Positions 51,361 through 63,517 of a stretch of DNA of 64,000 bases are shown here, piece by piece. Origin of the DNA: Formicarius rufipectus (taxonomy: Eukaryota; Chordata; Aves; Passeriformes; Formicariidae); assembly GCA_013399695.1 (NCBI GenBank), contig VXAU01002079.1:370287-434286 (forward strand), given 5' to 3'. A program made the translations under genes and the position numbers. The notes under the pieces were generated by a model, which saw only the letters and a list, made by a program, of their open reading frames with translations, was not told where the DNA came from and searched no databases. The stretch's first letter is position 1. The number at the start of each line of letters is the position of its first letter.

Positions 51361-51651
51361 NNNNNNNNNNNNNNNNNNNNNNNNNNNNNNNNNNNNNNNN
51401 NNNNNNNNNNNNNNNNNNNNNNNNNNNNNNNNNNNNNNNNNNNNNNNNNNNNNNNNNNNNNNNNNNNNNNNNNNNNNNNNNNNNNNNNNNNNNNNNNNNN
51501 NNNNNNNNNNNNNNNNNNNNNNNNNNNNNNNNNNNNNNNNNNNNNNNNNNNNNNNNNNNNNNNNNNNNNNNNNNNNNNNNNNNNNNNNNNNNNNNNNNNN
51601 NNNNNNNNNNNNNNNNNNNNNNNNNNNNNNNNNNNNNNNNNNNNNNNNNNN
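51361..51651. other. assembly gap (291 N)
   Basis: Unknown sequence inside the minisatellite, almost certainly an assembly failure over the repeat. Any reading frame or repeat count across it is meaningless. Confidence 1.
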
Positions 51652-51705
51652 CCGGTCCCGCCTCCCTCCGCAGCGGAGCGCGGCTGGCAGAGCCCCGATA
51701 CCCCC

Positions 51706-51812
51706 GGGCATCCCCCGTGTACCCCCCGATACCCCTGGTATCCTCTGGTACCCTCCGATACCCCCGGGTACCCTCCCAGTACCCCCGGGTACCCTCCGAT
51801 ACCCTCAGCATC
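51706..51812. repeat. short-unit CpG-rich tandem repeat
   Basis: Irregular repetition of 'ccctccgatacccccgggta' with 'ccctcccagtacccccgggt' variants, a unit of roughly 13 bp or its double. It contains overlapping CCCGGG and GGTACC palindromes. Confidence 0.85.
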
Positions 51813-51949
51813 CCCCGAGGATGGAGAGGGATGGAGCGGGGGTGCCCACCCCGGTCCCGCATCCCTGTGGCACCCGGGCAGGGCTGCTGCGCTGATCTGC
51901 GGTGCTGGGAGACCTTGCTCCCCTCCCGGGGACACCTTTGCTCCCGGGA

Positions 51950-52575
51950 CCCCTTTTTTCTCGCCGGGACTTTCCTCCCCGACCCGAGGATCCCCCCCCC
52001 TTTCGGAGGACTCCCCTCCCGAGGAGCCCATCCTCCGGCTGGCCGCCCCTTCCGAGGATTCCCTCGTCCCAGGGCCCCTGTTTTCCGGGTGGCTCCATCC
52101 TCCAGGTGACCCCACCTTCCGAGGACTCCCTTCTCCCGGGGACCCCATTCTCCCGGTGTCTTCGTCCCTCCTGGGGACCCTCCACCCCTCTTTATTTTGG
52201 GTGACCTCCAAGGATCTCCCGTACAAAGGATTCTCTCCTCCCGGGGACCCCATCCTCCAGGTGACATCCCCCCTTTCCGAGGACCCCTTACCTCAGGGAC
52301 CCCTTCCTCCGGGTGACCCCACCTTCCAAGGACCGCCGGGACCCCATTCTCCAGGTGATCCCCTCCTCCAAGGAATACCCCTTTCCAAAGACTCTCCTCG
52401 CGGGGATCCCATTCTCTGGGTGACCACCTTTCCCAGAGACCCCCCCACATCCCGCGGACCCCATCCTCCGGGTGAGTGCACCCTCTGAGGACCCGTCTTC
52501 TCGGGCACCCCATCCTCCAAGCAGAGAACTCCATCCTCTCAAGGATCCCCATCCCGGGGACCCCCTCCTGTCTGG
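51950..52575. repeat. degenerate minisatellite, unit about 50 bp
   Basis: Repeated phrases 'ccttccgaggactccc', 'tcccggggaccccatt' and 'ctccaggtgacccc' recur about a dozen times with many substitutions and length changes. The long open frames on both strands here are by-products of the repeat. Confidence 0.88.
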
Positions 52576-53344
52576 GGACACCATCCCGGAGGGACACCCC
52601 ACTCCGCCCCCCAGCACAGCAGTGGAAAGGTGCTGGGAAAACATCCCTGGGGTTCAGGGATTTAAGGCTGAGTGGGAGCCACCTCACTCCATCAGTGCTC
52701 CCCGCTCCTCCCTGCATGCGGAAGGTCGCCAGGCTTTTATTCCATTACCCAAAATTAAAGCACTGAAAACGCTACCCTGAACACGAACGCCGAGTCCCTG
52801 TTCATTTACGGATGGGCGCAGGTTTCCACCGTGTTATTCCCCGTCCTGCCGGTGTCCCTGTCACCCTGCGGACCCTTCTGCCGACACTGGGACGCGATGG
52901 AGCCCTCGGAGATGTTCCTCAGGCAGCTCCGGGAGCGCAATCCCACGTGCTCCTTTTCCTAAAAACCTCCTGCGAGCTGCTGCTGGGAAAGGCGGAGCGG
53001 GACCCGAGCCCGGCGGTGCCTGCGAGCATCCCGAGCTCTGCCGCAGGGATGCTGCATCCAGGGCTCGAAGAAACACCGGGCGGCTCCCGCTCCGAGCCCT
53101 GCGGGAGGGTTTGGAATTCCTTTTGCGGGGTGTTCCGTGCCCCTGCACGGCAGCTCCACGAGCATCCCGCACCGATGCGCTGGAGCCACAGCGTGGATGC
53201 CGCGGTTTTCCTTGGAAAGCGGAGATCGGGAGGCTGTGCCCTCGTCTGGGGAGAAGGAAAGGGATTCGCGGCGCAGCTTGGAATGAAAAGCGCTGTTTGC
53301 ACGAGGAGGTACCACAGCCGTGCGGGAGCCTTTGCATCCACACA

Positions 53345-53404
53345 ACCAAGGGTTGGACTCGGTGATCTCGGAGGTCTTTTCCAACCCAGTCGGTTCTGTG
53401 ATTG
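53345..53404 (+). repeat. CR1 LINE tail
   Basis: Contains 'ggttggactcggtgatctcg' and 'ttttccaacccagtcggttc', ending 'tgtgatt'. It marks the right edge of the CpG-rich block. Confidence 0.75.
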
Positions 53405-53627
53405 ACCTACAGTAACAGTTGGGAACATCCAGGATGTCCCAGAGCCCTCGTTAGGTACAAGCACCCTGTGCTGCAGCTCCAGAGCATAAATTTCATGGAA
53501 ACTATTTTTTCCCTCCATTGGTTTCCACCTTAACAAAGAGACTTAGATAAAAGCCCTCTAATTATATAATACCCTTCGGTTTTGCCCTTATGAACACTGA
53601 GCAAATACAATGACATAACTAGAACAT

Positions 53628-53697
53628 CAATTAAAAAAAACCAAACAAAAAAACCAAACCAAACCAAACCAAAAAACAACAAAACCCCAACAAAACT
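53628..53697. repeat. A-rich simple repeat
   Basis: Contains the 'accaaaccaaaccaaacc' type of repeat flanked by A runs. Confidence 0.85.
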
Positions 53698-53834
53698 TAT
53701 CTTCGTCCATCAAGCATCAAACGGAATAGAAGCCTGACTGAGGCTGAATTCTTCTGGTCACTTTGATGTTTTTTTGTCGTCTCTGTTTATACTTCAAAAG
53801 TTTTAGCTGCTCATATACATATTTTGCTTCTTCC

Positions 53835-53932
53835 CAGTCTCGTGGGAGGTGTCCCTGCTTGTTGCAGGCAGTGGGAACAAGGTGGTCTCTAACATCCCTT
53901 CCAACCCAAACCATTCCATGATTTTACATTCT
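53835..53932 (+). repeat. CR1 LINE tail
   Basis: Contains 'ggaggtgtccctgcttgttg' and 'cccttccaacccaaaccatt', then 'ccatgatttta'. Forward copy in the spacer right of the CpG-rich block. Confidence 0.85.
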
Positions 53933-54582
53933 ACCTGCAAAGTTTGCAGCTCCCTGGAGTTCAGGGTATTTTAGCCCAACAACTGCTCCTTAAAAGGTTC
54001 ACAGCTTTACCTGCCTCAAATTCTGTCCTCCCAGGGAAGAGCTCAGAGCTCGGGGGCTGCAGCAATAACCCCCCAGCACAGCTCCTGGCCAGGAAATGTG
54101 GAGGGTCCGCACAGAGCAGGGGAGGGGGTTCACATGTTCACTGCTCCAAAACACCAGGCTGTGTCACATGGGAGGATAACCCCCCCTAAAATGTATTTTA
54201 CTGAGAGGTGAGTGAGACACCCGTGGCCCTGAGTGCTGCTGCAGCCAGACAACCACCAAACACACAGGGCAGCATCAGCACCTGAGAGTCAAACCCAACC
54301 TGCGCCACGGGGAGAGAACCTCCAGACAGCAATTATCACCTAAAGCACTGAGATGCTTTTCATCTTCAAAGCACACTGAAACCACCACCTAATTCATTTA
54401 TACAACAGCCCTCTATGTTCAGGTGCCTCGAACACAATCACCCTTTATAGACACAAAAAGCTGAGGGGGATGTAATTTGTTCCAGACCAGAAGGAATTTG
54501 CACTGAGATGGGAATGGATGCTGTGTTTGCAAGCAGTGCGCACCACAAGACTGTCCACATTACACTTCTGAGCAAAGATTTA

Positions 54583-54650
54583 TCATAGACTCATGGAATT
54601 ACTGGAGTTGGAAAGGCCCTTAAAGATCATCTTGTTCCAGTCCTCATCAC
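54583..54650 (-). repeat. CR1 LINE tail
   Basis: Reverse copy with 'catagactcatggaattact' and 'cccttaaagatcatcttgtt'. Confidence 0.75.
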
Positions 54651-57600
54651 TTTGGTCTCATGGACTCTGAATCACATTGGGAGCAGCTCCAAAGCCACAG
54701 CAGCACATGCAGAATGGCACTTCCTCCCTGCCAGGCTGTGTCATTCCTTCCACTTTCTGTTTAAAGGATCTCTTACAGGGGTATTTAATGGAAAAGGAAA
54801 GTTGTGCACAGGTGCTCACCTAAGGACTTCAGTAAACAGGATATTATGGAAGCACAGTTCAATGCACTGCAGTGGCAATTCATCCACAAAGGAAACATGA
54901 CTGACTGAATTTCCTTTCTTTCCTTTCTTCCATTTCTTTCTTTGTTTGACTCAGCCTTTCAAAAGTAAAGAGGGAAAAAAAAAAAAAAAGTAAGCATTAA
55001 AATCACAAAGGATGATTTCCAAATTCTTTGGTAGCAGCCCTGTGTACCCTGAGCAAAACCTGCTGCACCGGATGGAGCAGAGCAGAAGGAGAGGCCTCCA
55101 TCACTTCTTGCAAGTTAAATGTGGGAGGTCCTGTCCATCCTTTCTTGTGCTTTGCAGACTGGGGAGAACAAGCTCAGTACCAGGACAAGAAATACCTGGT
55201 GAGAGATGGAACATTATTCTCAAATTTCAGTTTGTTGGATGTGGCCCATCTGGCCCCTCTGGCTTCTCTGTCACAGCTGGGAAGAGTGTGGCTTCTCTTC
55301 CCAGGCTGCAGAGAGGTTTCAGGAAGCCCGGGAATGCTGTAATGATGTGCAGTGATGCAGAAGCTTCAGGTAAAGCAGCTACTCTTTCTCGGTTTCTTTT
55401 TTCATCAAAGCTTTGCAGAGCCCTCTGGGAACCAGGAGCCCATCACAGAAATCACTCAGATTCAAGTGCAGATAAAACCACATTATTTTATATTTTCCTT
55501 TGGACTTAACATCTGCTTTTTGACCAAGTTGAGTCTCACTTCTGCCCCTCTCTTGCCACTGTTTAGATCCATTTTTCTCATGCAAACAGCAGGCTGAGGA
55601 GACACGCTGGATATTTACTGGAAACCATGTGCTCACATCACTAAACCTGTGGAAAAACACAAGGATGATGCATTTGCATCATCCAGTGCTACAGCCCAGA
55701 TTCCCTGCCAGGGAAGCCCTTTAGCAGTAAGTCAGAGCACCTACTTTAGGGACCTGCCTTTGCTGGGAGCTGGAGAGAGACTTCAACAATGCAAAACCCA
55801 ACTTCCTTCAGCAGTCACTGCTCCAGGGCTGCAGCTGCACCCAGATGGGAAGGGGGCTCGGCCCCTGCCAAAGCCACCAGCTGCTGGACAGCAAAAACAC
55901 CCTGAATATGCAAACCCAGGGCATGGTGACCATGTACAGCCCAACACCAAGGGCAATTTATTCCTGGTTATAAAGAAAAGGGGCTAAAAACCAGCTGGGA
56001 AACGCAGCATTTTGCACCTTTATAAAAGGTGACCCAAAACTGCAGTTCTTTAGGAGTCAGATCTGCTCACACCACGCAAGACAGGGATTTTACTCCATGC
56101 CCTTATCCACCTTCTGGAACAACATTCCAATTTGGCTGAAAATAAAATTTCATAAAAGAAATTTCAATCTTGGCCTAAGGCTTGGCACGGGGAGTTTCAG
56201 CCCAGAATAGACTTTTATGGGAAGTCAGAAACCTCTGGAAAAAAACAAGCCTTAAACTGAAGAATCAACAGACTCTCAACAACAGCCTTGCCAGCAGACA
56301 AATATACAATATGTGCATTGTATGTAATGCATATAGAATACTGTAATTACAGCCATATGGGGACAAACATAGATTCATCCTGGCCATGAATAAATACCTC
56401 ATGTTTGTAGGGAAAAAGAAAAAAAGCACTAAAATGCCTGTTTTGAAGCAGCAGAGTTTGGAGGGGGAAAACATGTCCTGTCACTGATGGAGGACTGACA
56501 GAAAACAGGTATTTTTCCTCAGAACTGCCATCCTCTGGTGCAGTGGCCACTTGCCCACCAGCTGTGTTCCCTTCCCAGCGAGTTTTCTGCATGGATTATG
56601 AAATACGATTTCCCTCTTCCAAAAAACCACCCCACTGGCTGATTGTGCACTAGAACCCACTCCAGATATCCATGGCAGCTAAAGAAAATGACATTTCCTG
56701 CTGCCATCCAATAAAAATATCCCTTCAGACAGAGGCACTACCTGTCCTTACTTGGCACTGCTGTTCTCAGAGTCTCACTTTTGGAGCTTCTCAGCCTCAT
56801 TCCACAGTGTTTCAGAACATTTTTACAGTGGATTCCTCCTCCTCCTTCCTCTCCCTGGCTGCTGGTGAAGGCTCAGCCTCTATCCCTACGTATCCAGGTG
56901 TCTCCTTGCCCTGCGTGCTCCATACTGGGAGTTTCCTGGTCTCCCACCAAACCCCGGAATGGTTGGGACACTGTAGCATTGCATCCAGACCCAAAAAATC
57001 ATCAGGGACCCACATCCCAGGCAGGGGTTTTGCCATGTAGAGATGAAGCCCCTGCAAAGCTGCCCAGGGCTCGTGGCCACCTTCACCTTCAGTGTGCAAG
57101 GTGTCCAAGGGTGAGGTCCAAGCCCCTCTGATGCTGATGTTCCCACCAAACCATCCAATCTTGTGTTAAATAGGAGCACAAAAGAGTTCCACGGGCTTTG
57201 GGCAGACTCTTCAGATGTATTCACAAAGAAAACCAGCTCCAGTAATTAACTCCAGATCATATTGCCTGAGGAGTTACATAAATATAATGAAGGTTTATTA
57301 AACCACCTCGACAAAACCACTCACATGGTGGTTTGATGAAGACCATCCCTACCCTGGAGAGCTGATGGGCAGCCCTGGTGTGGCAGAGAGGAGCCCTTGG
57401 AGCCCTCCTTGAGATGCTCAGCCCCGGGTGGGACCCAGGCTCCTGCAGAAAACCCCCGTGCAGACGTGGATTTGCATCCATGGGGATCCAGAGAAAGGAG
57501 CAGTTTATGACTGAACCCCTGATTGTGTTGCTGAATGAGCCTGCAAGTCATTTTGCTGGGAAAAAAAAAAAAAGAAGGGTGGAATGAAGGAGTCAGGGAA

Positions 57601-59038
57601 AACCAGCGAGGAACAAAGTGCAGAGCAGTGCCCTGAGGTGAAACCCTTCCCCCCAGATCCCAAACGCTTCTGTCATCCAGCAGGGAGGGACTGGAGGGAT
57701 TGCTGAGCCCACACCTCCACCCAGCCACCAGTGACCCACACAGTGTCACCCAGTGGTGCCACAGGGCTGGGGGCTCCAGCTGTGGCTCATTGGGGTCCTG
57801 CTCCCACCTCTGCCTTCTTGGGAAGGAGTGAGGATCCCTCCCCAGACAGCTGGTGTTTACTGAACGTGACCCAAAGATGCCTTGACTTCAGAGGAACCTT
57901 GATGGAGTCATTTGGGAGTTCCTCAGAGCAGCAGATGAGGTGCTGCACTCAGCCTTGTGCAAGGGCTGGGGTATGGGTGGCTGGGCAGAATTTAGGAAAC
58001 TCTGAATTTTCTTTATTGCTTCTGTCTTTGGGATGAAATCACTGCACATTCAAACAATGCCTGGTGAGTGACCTGCAAATCTTAAACCCATGGGGACTAA
58101 AGGTGATTGGCTCTGACCCTAAAAGGTGTTGAAGCATCCAGCTCCCCCAGGACTGTGAACAGGGACCCCGTGTCACGGCATCAGGCTTGGGATGTGACCC
58201 AGAGCCAGCCCTGCAAATCCATCAGGCACACAAAGGGCTGGGACTGAAGGCTGGGCTAAGTGCTCCCAGGAGCCTGAAGGAAGCATTTGGGTTCATTACT
58301 GCACCAAAATAAACAGAATGCACTTACAGAGAGAGTGATGCAGGGAGTGCAGAGAGGAGGAGGAGGTGCAAACAGCAAAAACACCCCCAGCAGCATTTGC
58401 AGCATTAAAACCCACACCAGAAGCCAAGGAGAAAGCAGGTACAACAAAGATGTGCCCCTTTGTGCCAACCCCAACCCCAACACGTGACAGAGGGTTGGGA
58501 TATTTGATGGGAGTTTTCTGCATGGACACCTCTGTGCAACAACACAGCAAAAAGGTGACCACAAACACGTGTCTGGCAAAATTTCAGGTGTTTCTCAGGA
58601 GGCAAAACCATTCCCAAGAGCAGGACTGCAAAGCTCACAAGGAGGGACAAGCAGCATAAGACAGGCCACATGAAAACACCTTTGCTCCCATCCCCCAAGT
58701 CAATGATCTCCAGAGGTATGAGGCTGCTTTTTTTCACCTGTACATTAAATTCATATTTTGCTAAAATTTTAAAAAATCCTCCCTGGCTCTCCACATCTGT
58801 CCCTCTTGTTCAGGTTGACAGACATGGGCATCCCCCTCACTCCTCCTGGAAGGGTGTGCTTGACCCATCCTTATTGTCCAGCCAGAGTTATGGCTCTAAG
58901 ACATTATTACTAAGTTAAAAATAATTTTTATTTACTTGCCTTATTTGCTCTGCCTCCTCTATGAGCTGCATGTGCTTCCTGGGCCATTTTATTCTCTCCC
59001 ACTTCCCCACCTTTGGGGCTAAAGCCACGAGGAGAGAA

Positions 59039-59139
59039 TTTACCAACATCCCACCCTGTTTATCAATATCCATCCCTGTTTACCAACATCCCACCCTGTT
59101 TACCAACATCCCACCCTGTTTTACTGACATCCCACCCCG
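59039..59139. repeat. 20-bp tandem repeat, 5 copies
   Basis: Unit 'tttaccaacatcccaccctg'. The second copy has several changes and the last one is altered by one extra base. It sits immediately upstream of the CpG-rich candidate MAP2K6 leader. Confidence 0.93.
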
Positions 59140-59179
59140 TGCGGCACAGTTTGTTTGGCTTCTGAGAACTGCAACATCC

Positions 59180-59279
59180 TCCTGGACTTGAATCCACCGA
59201 CTCGGGATCCGCGGGGTAGGAACGAGCTCGGAGCGAAGGGCTGCGAGAGGCGAGGCTGGAGGAGGAGGGCACTCAGGAA
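59180..59279 (+). promoter_or_regulatory. small CpG-rich leader, candidate MAP2K6 promoter/5' UTR
   Basis: About 100 bases with a dense run of CpG ('cgggatccgcggggtaggaa', 'cgagctcggagcgaagggct') in an otherwise CpG-poor area. It directly precedes an ATG with G at -3 and a nearby consensus donor. Confidence 0.4.
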
Positions 59280-59292
59280 ATGCAGACAAAAG
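59280..59292 (+). CDS. MAP2K6: candidate first coding exon of MAP2K6 (13 nt)
   Basis: ATG CAG ACA AAA G followed by GTAAGATG, giving MQTK plus one base of the next codon. From memory, mammalian MAP2K6 begins MSQSKGKKR, with a tiny first coding exon that also ends after the Lys codon plus one base. MAP2K6 also lies next to ABCA5 in divergent orientation in human. MAP2K6 is the dual-specificity kinase that activates p38 MAP kinases. The frame, phase, strand and place all fit, but 13 bases are far too few to prove identity. I did not find exon 2 (expected KKRNP-like coding) before the right edge. It could instead be a chance ATG in an unrelated transcript. Confidence 0.4.
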
Positions 59293-61069
59293 GTAAGATG
59301 TGGCTGAACTCTCGGGGACTGTTTGGCTTTAAATGCCTGCAGCCTGCAGTTCCCTGTAACCCGGGGAACAAAGGAATGCAGGATGTCACCCATTCAGCCC
59401 CTGAGGAGCAGATGGTCTCTGCTCCCGCGAGCAGCTCGTGCTCAGGACAGCTTATTGTTTGTCACCTCCTCTCTCCCCCAGCCCTATTCTCCTCCCCAGC
59501 ATCTGCACCCACTGTTTGCTTTGGCTTTTCTTCAGCCTCCCACCCCAGACATCCTGCTGGAGCATCCCTTTTCTCAGCTGGTCCCTCTGGTGTTGGAGAA
59601 CTTCCTGCAGTTTATTCACCTTTTGTAGCAGAGTCCTGCCCTGCCTGCTGTCCCAGAGCAGGCAGAGCCTTCACTGTGCTTATTCCTACTACTTTTAATT
59701 TTCAGCTTCAGTGTGAGGCCTCTGCACCTCGGGAGCATCGGGGGATGGCTGGCATTTGGCTGTCCACATGGTCTGTGGGGATTCATCACTACCTCAGCTG
59801 AAAAACAAAGAGAAGTTTCCTGAGATGCTGCCCAGGGGGTGGGATTGCACTTGAAAATGTCATTGTCTTGCCTGCTGTTTCCAAAAGCCATCCTTACACT
59901 CTCTCCCTGCACACACCAAGCCAAAGCCTCACTACACTTGTCCCACAATATCCTTCCTTCCCCACAGCTCCCATTCCCATGAAGGGAGACGATGGCTGGA
60001 AGCAGCATAATCCAACAAAAACACAAACCAGAGCTGAAGAAACCTGAAATAGCCACTGGGTCCTTCTGCAGAGGTCCTGCTGGAGCCTGGCCCACCTCCT
60101 GCTCCCTGCAGGTTGGCTCACCAAGCTCCTCTGCTTGATTCCTTCATTTATAAAGAGTATTGTTTTTGGAAGATCCCACTTCCCAGGCACTGGGACTTCT
60201 GTCAGTGGTTCTCCAAACTACACAACAGCTCCAGAGCAACAGCCACGGCACCTTCACACCGTGTGACACGCTGGGACAACCCTGCAGTGAGCCCACAAGG
60301 CAGCTCTCGGTGTCCAGGGATGCCCCAGGAGGTACCACAGGTGCCTGCACAGCAGTTTTGCTTCTGTTTCTCACCACCTGTGATTGTAACAGCTACAAAC
60401 CACACAGCACCAGCATCTGGGTTTTCCAAATAATTCTTAGTGAAGGGAGATGGACCAGGGGAAAAAACACACCCTTCCACACCGAGATGTAAGGAACAGA
60501 GATGCAGAAACCACCTCTGACTGCAAGAGCCCCGCAGGATAATTTGGAACTCGCTGTTGTTTGTGGACAGAGCTCAGGGATCAATTCCTCCCAGTGAGCG
60601 TTCCCACAAACACTGACACTGAAGCCTCTAATTGTCTTTTTGTCCCCTGGACTAACCCGACGTGTGACCCGGCTCCGCCTCCGAGCGCCCCGATCAAAGC
60701 AGCGCTGGAAACGATGACATTTTTCTGAAACAAAGAAACAAAGACATTTTTGGTGCAAATCTCCTGCTTACAGATGCAGAGAGGACGCTTTGCAGCAGCG
60801 CCCTGGAACCACAGAGTGCAGGCTGGAGGGAGGAGACAAGCCAAAGGGCAGAGGTGGGGACCTGAGCCTGTCACTGGACAGGAGGAGGGTGAGCCCACCT
60901 GGCCAAAGGAGCTCTGGTTGCATTGTCTGCAGGATTTAGATTTCATTAATGAGATCTAACAAGGGAAACCTAAATGCTGAGCTGACAGGCCAGGCACTGT
61001 GTCGGAGCAAGTGTGAACAATAAAGGTAATAAAGTGTTTGGGTACCACTTGATGTAAATATTTTTTACA

Positions 61070-61258
61070 ATCAGTGTGATGAGACACTGGCACAGTTGTC
61101 CAGAGAAGCTGTGGCTGCCCCATCCCTGGGAGTGTTCAAGGCCAGGTTGGATGGGGCTTGGAGCAACCTGGGCTGGTGGAAGGTGTCCCTGCCCATGGTT
61201 TGTGTTGGACTGGATGCCCTTTAACCATCCCTTCCAACCCAACCCACTCCATGACTCA
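61070..61258 (+). repeat. CR1 LINE fragment
   Basis: Forward copy from 'gagacactggcacagttgtc' through 'ggctggtggaaggtgtccct' to 'ccttccaacccaacccactc'. Confidence 0.88.
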
Positions 61259-61914
61259 GAGCTGACAGTAACCAGTTCTCTCCCTGCGGTGCTCTCAGGT
61301 CCAGTCCCACCTACACCGTGTCACCCACCCACAGCCCTGCTCAACTCCAGGGCAGGGGAGGGAATCCTGCAGGGCCCGGGCAAGGCTGCACCCCTCACAC
61401 CCTGGGGAAGCCCCCCAGTTCGGGGGTGATGCTGCTGTGTGCTCCTGTCCCCCCTCCCCACACTGCTGCAGCCTGTCAGGACTCATCCTCTGGCCGAGCT
61501 CCACACACACTCCAGCCCTGCACTCCCAAACTGCTGTGCAACACGTGAGATGGACAAGCCTCTGCAGGCTCCAGCTCAGCCTAAACCCATGAAAATCAGG
61601 AGAAAATTCCCCTTGGCATTAGCAGGGTGTTGTACAAGGGTGCCCTGATTCTGAGGAAGGGAGAACTGCAGGGGTACCCCAGACCCCTACATGGGGAGGG
61701 GGAATGGGGAAAGCAGGAAAAGACAAAATTGCCATTGTGCTGTTTGCTGGGGGCTCGTGGTGGGACACGGGGTTTGCTGGGGGTCCAAACTTGGGTGTGT
61801 GACAGGGACAGCCCAGAACACCTGATGGCACCTGGCAGCCAGCAAGGGACATGGCAGTGCTCCAGGAAGCTCTGGAGAACAAGGACACCTCCTCTATAGC
61901 AAAAGATTCCTTGG

Positions 61915-62143
61915 AACTGTGTGAGGGGGTTGGAACTCAGGAAAAGGTTGTTTCCCCAGAGGGTGGTGGGCACTGACCAGGCTCCCCAGGGCAGTGGGCA
62001 CAGCCCCGAGGCTGCCAGAGCTCCGGGAGGGTTTGGATGATGCTCTGGGACACAGGGTGAGATTCTTAGGGGTGCAGGGTCAGGAGTTGGACTGGGTGGT
62101 CCTTGAAGGTCCCTTCTGAGTCAGATAATCCATGATTCTATAG
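61915..62143 (+). repeat. CR1 LINE fragment (other subfamily)
   Basis: Forward copy with 'ggttgtttccccagagggtg', 'ggttggactgggtggtcctt'-like sequence near 62,085 and the terminal 'ccatgattctatag'. Confidence 0.8.
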
Positions 62144-63517
62144 TTATATGAAAACAGCCAGGTTTAAATACCTCCCAATGGACGGTCTTCCAATGGTCAC
62201 CAAAAACTTCATGAAAACCCAAAGGAGCATCACTCAGTTGGCACTTGCATGCAAGTCTGTCCAACAAAACTTTGTTAGAAATGTTAAAAGCCAACTAAAA
62301 ACCAGTACAACTTCAGTGGACAAGGCCTCTGGCTCCCTGTGGTGATCCTACCCTGATGCTGGTTTAGCTCATGAATGCTGAGTGGCAACACTGCCAGTTG
62401 TGATGTCTGAGTTAAGGGTCTGTCAGCATTTCCATCCCCAGCCTTTCATTTGGGGGATTTATTGCTTGGCTGTAAGGATTTGCTCGAGCTGGAAGTTTGG
62501 CAGGAAGGACCATGCACAGCAGCGTGTTTCCCTCATCCCTGAAACCCTCTGAACAGCAGGAAGTTCCACACAGATCCCTAATTGAGGGTTGCAGCCTCCT
62601 TCAGAGTTTGGCCCTCATAGCTAAAAATGGCAAGGCCAGATGAGGGTGATTGCACTGCCTGGGGCTGGCTGGGAAATGGAGGAATGGTATAGAAAACAGC
62701 TAAAACACACATTTTCCAGCCCAAGGAAAAGGAGCCAGCACTGCTTGCACTCCCATCCCTGCTCTCCAAGCAACCTTCTCCCTGGATTCTACACCTTCGT
62801 CATCAGGGTTTTGCTGGGGTGTATAATATCCTGGGCACTAATTTAACTGTGTTTTTAAAGCACAAATTTCTTAGTGCTTGGTTATTTTTATTTATTCTTC
62901 CAGTGTTCCTATAAAGAAATATATATTTAATGGAAAGCACTGCTTTGGGAAGGCCTATTTTTTCCTTAGGGGTTTTTCCTAAAGAAGGGTTCCTATGTAG
63001 AGAAGGGGGTACCCATCTACCACTCCCCTGTGTAAGGACAATGTCGCCACATTGGCTCCACTGGCTCTTCCCATGGCAAAACTCTGTGACACACTCTCTT
63101 TGACTTGGGATAGATTCACCTCATCTGACCTGCCTGTGAGGGGAAAAGTAAATCAAAGAATTTGAAGAACTTGCTGGTGTCTATGAGACCACGACCTGTG
63201 GCTATGCCAGGGCACCCCGTGCCCCACGGAATGTGTGACACCCTGGCATGGGAGGAGCACCAAGGCAAGAGGCTCCTCTCCAGAGGGTCCTGACAATCTC
63301 AACCCAACAGAGGCAAAGCAGAGTGCATCTTTTCCTCTTCCCACTGTACTTTTCCATCCTGATGTCTCTCTGTTTCACGTGGTGGCATTTCACATGGTGT
63401 GGGGTGACAGAGGCTCTGCGTGTGCCCACAAGTGCACGGGGGGACAATGGGACTGACAGCACGACAGACTGGGAGACAATGCTGTGTCACTGCCACCCTG
63501 CCCTGGCCCTGGTCACG

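Larger units (their letters stand above)
50940..53340 (-). promoter_or_regulatory. CpG-rich block, probable ABCA5 promoter region
   Basis: GC-rich with many CpG dinucleotides, sharply different from the AT-richer DNA on both sides, for example around 'tgccgggggctgcgcagccc' at 50,986-51,005 and again at 52,860-53,280. It lies upstream of ABCA5 and is broken by minisatellites and an assembly gap. The transcription start cannot be fixed from sequence, and part of the right half may be a separate island. Confidence 0.5.
53405..59038. other. spacer between the ABCA5 promoter block and the candidate MAP2K6 exon
   Basis: Two CR1 tails and simple A-rich tracts are listed separately. I recognise no coding exon, RNA gene or other element in the rest. 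Confidence 0.6.

Noticed and set aside
50986..52488. Open frames of 274 and 500 codons on the plus strand in the same block
   Set aside because: The same repeat is read on the other strand (repeated IPENPSC-like units). Open frames on both strands at once point to composition, not coding.
50870..52717. A 615-codon open frame on the minus strand through the CpG-rich block
   Set aside because: It crosses 291 unknown bases and otherwise translates minisatellite units (repeats such as GILGDAG). No start context, splice signals or protein family support it.
52812..53536. Open frames of about 100-205 codons on both strands in the right part of the CpG-rich DNA
   Set aside because: GC-rich DNA lacks stop codons by chance. 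No recognisable domain is present, and the right end overlaps a CR1 tail.
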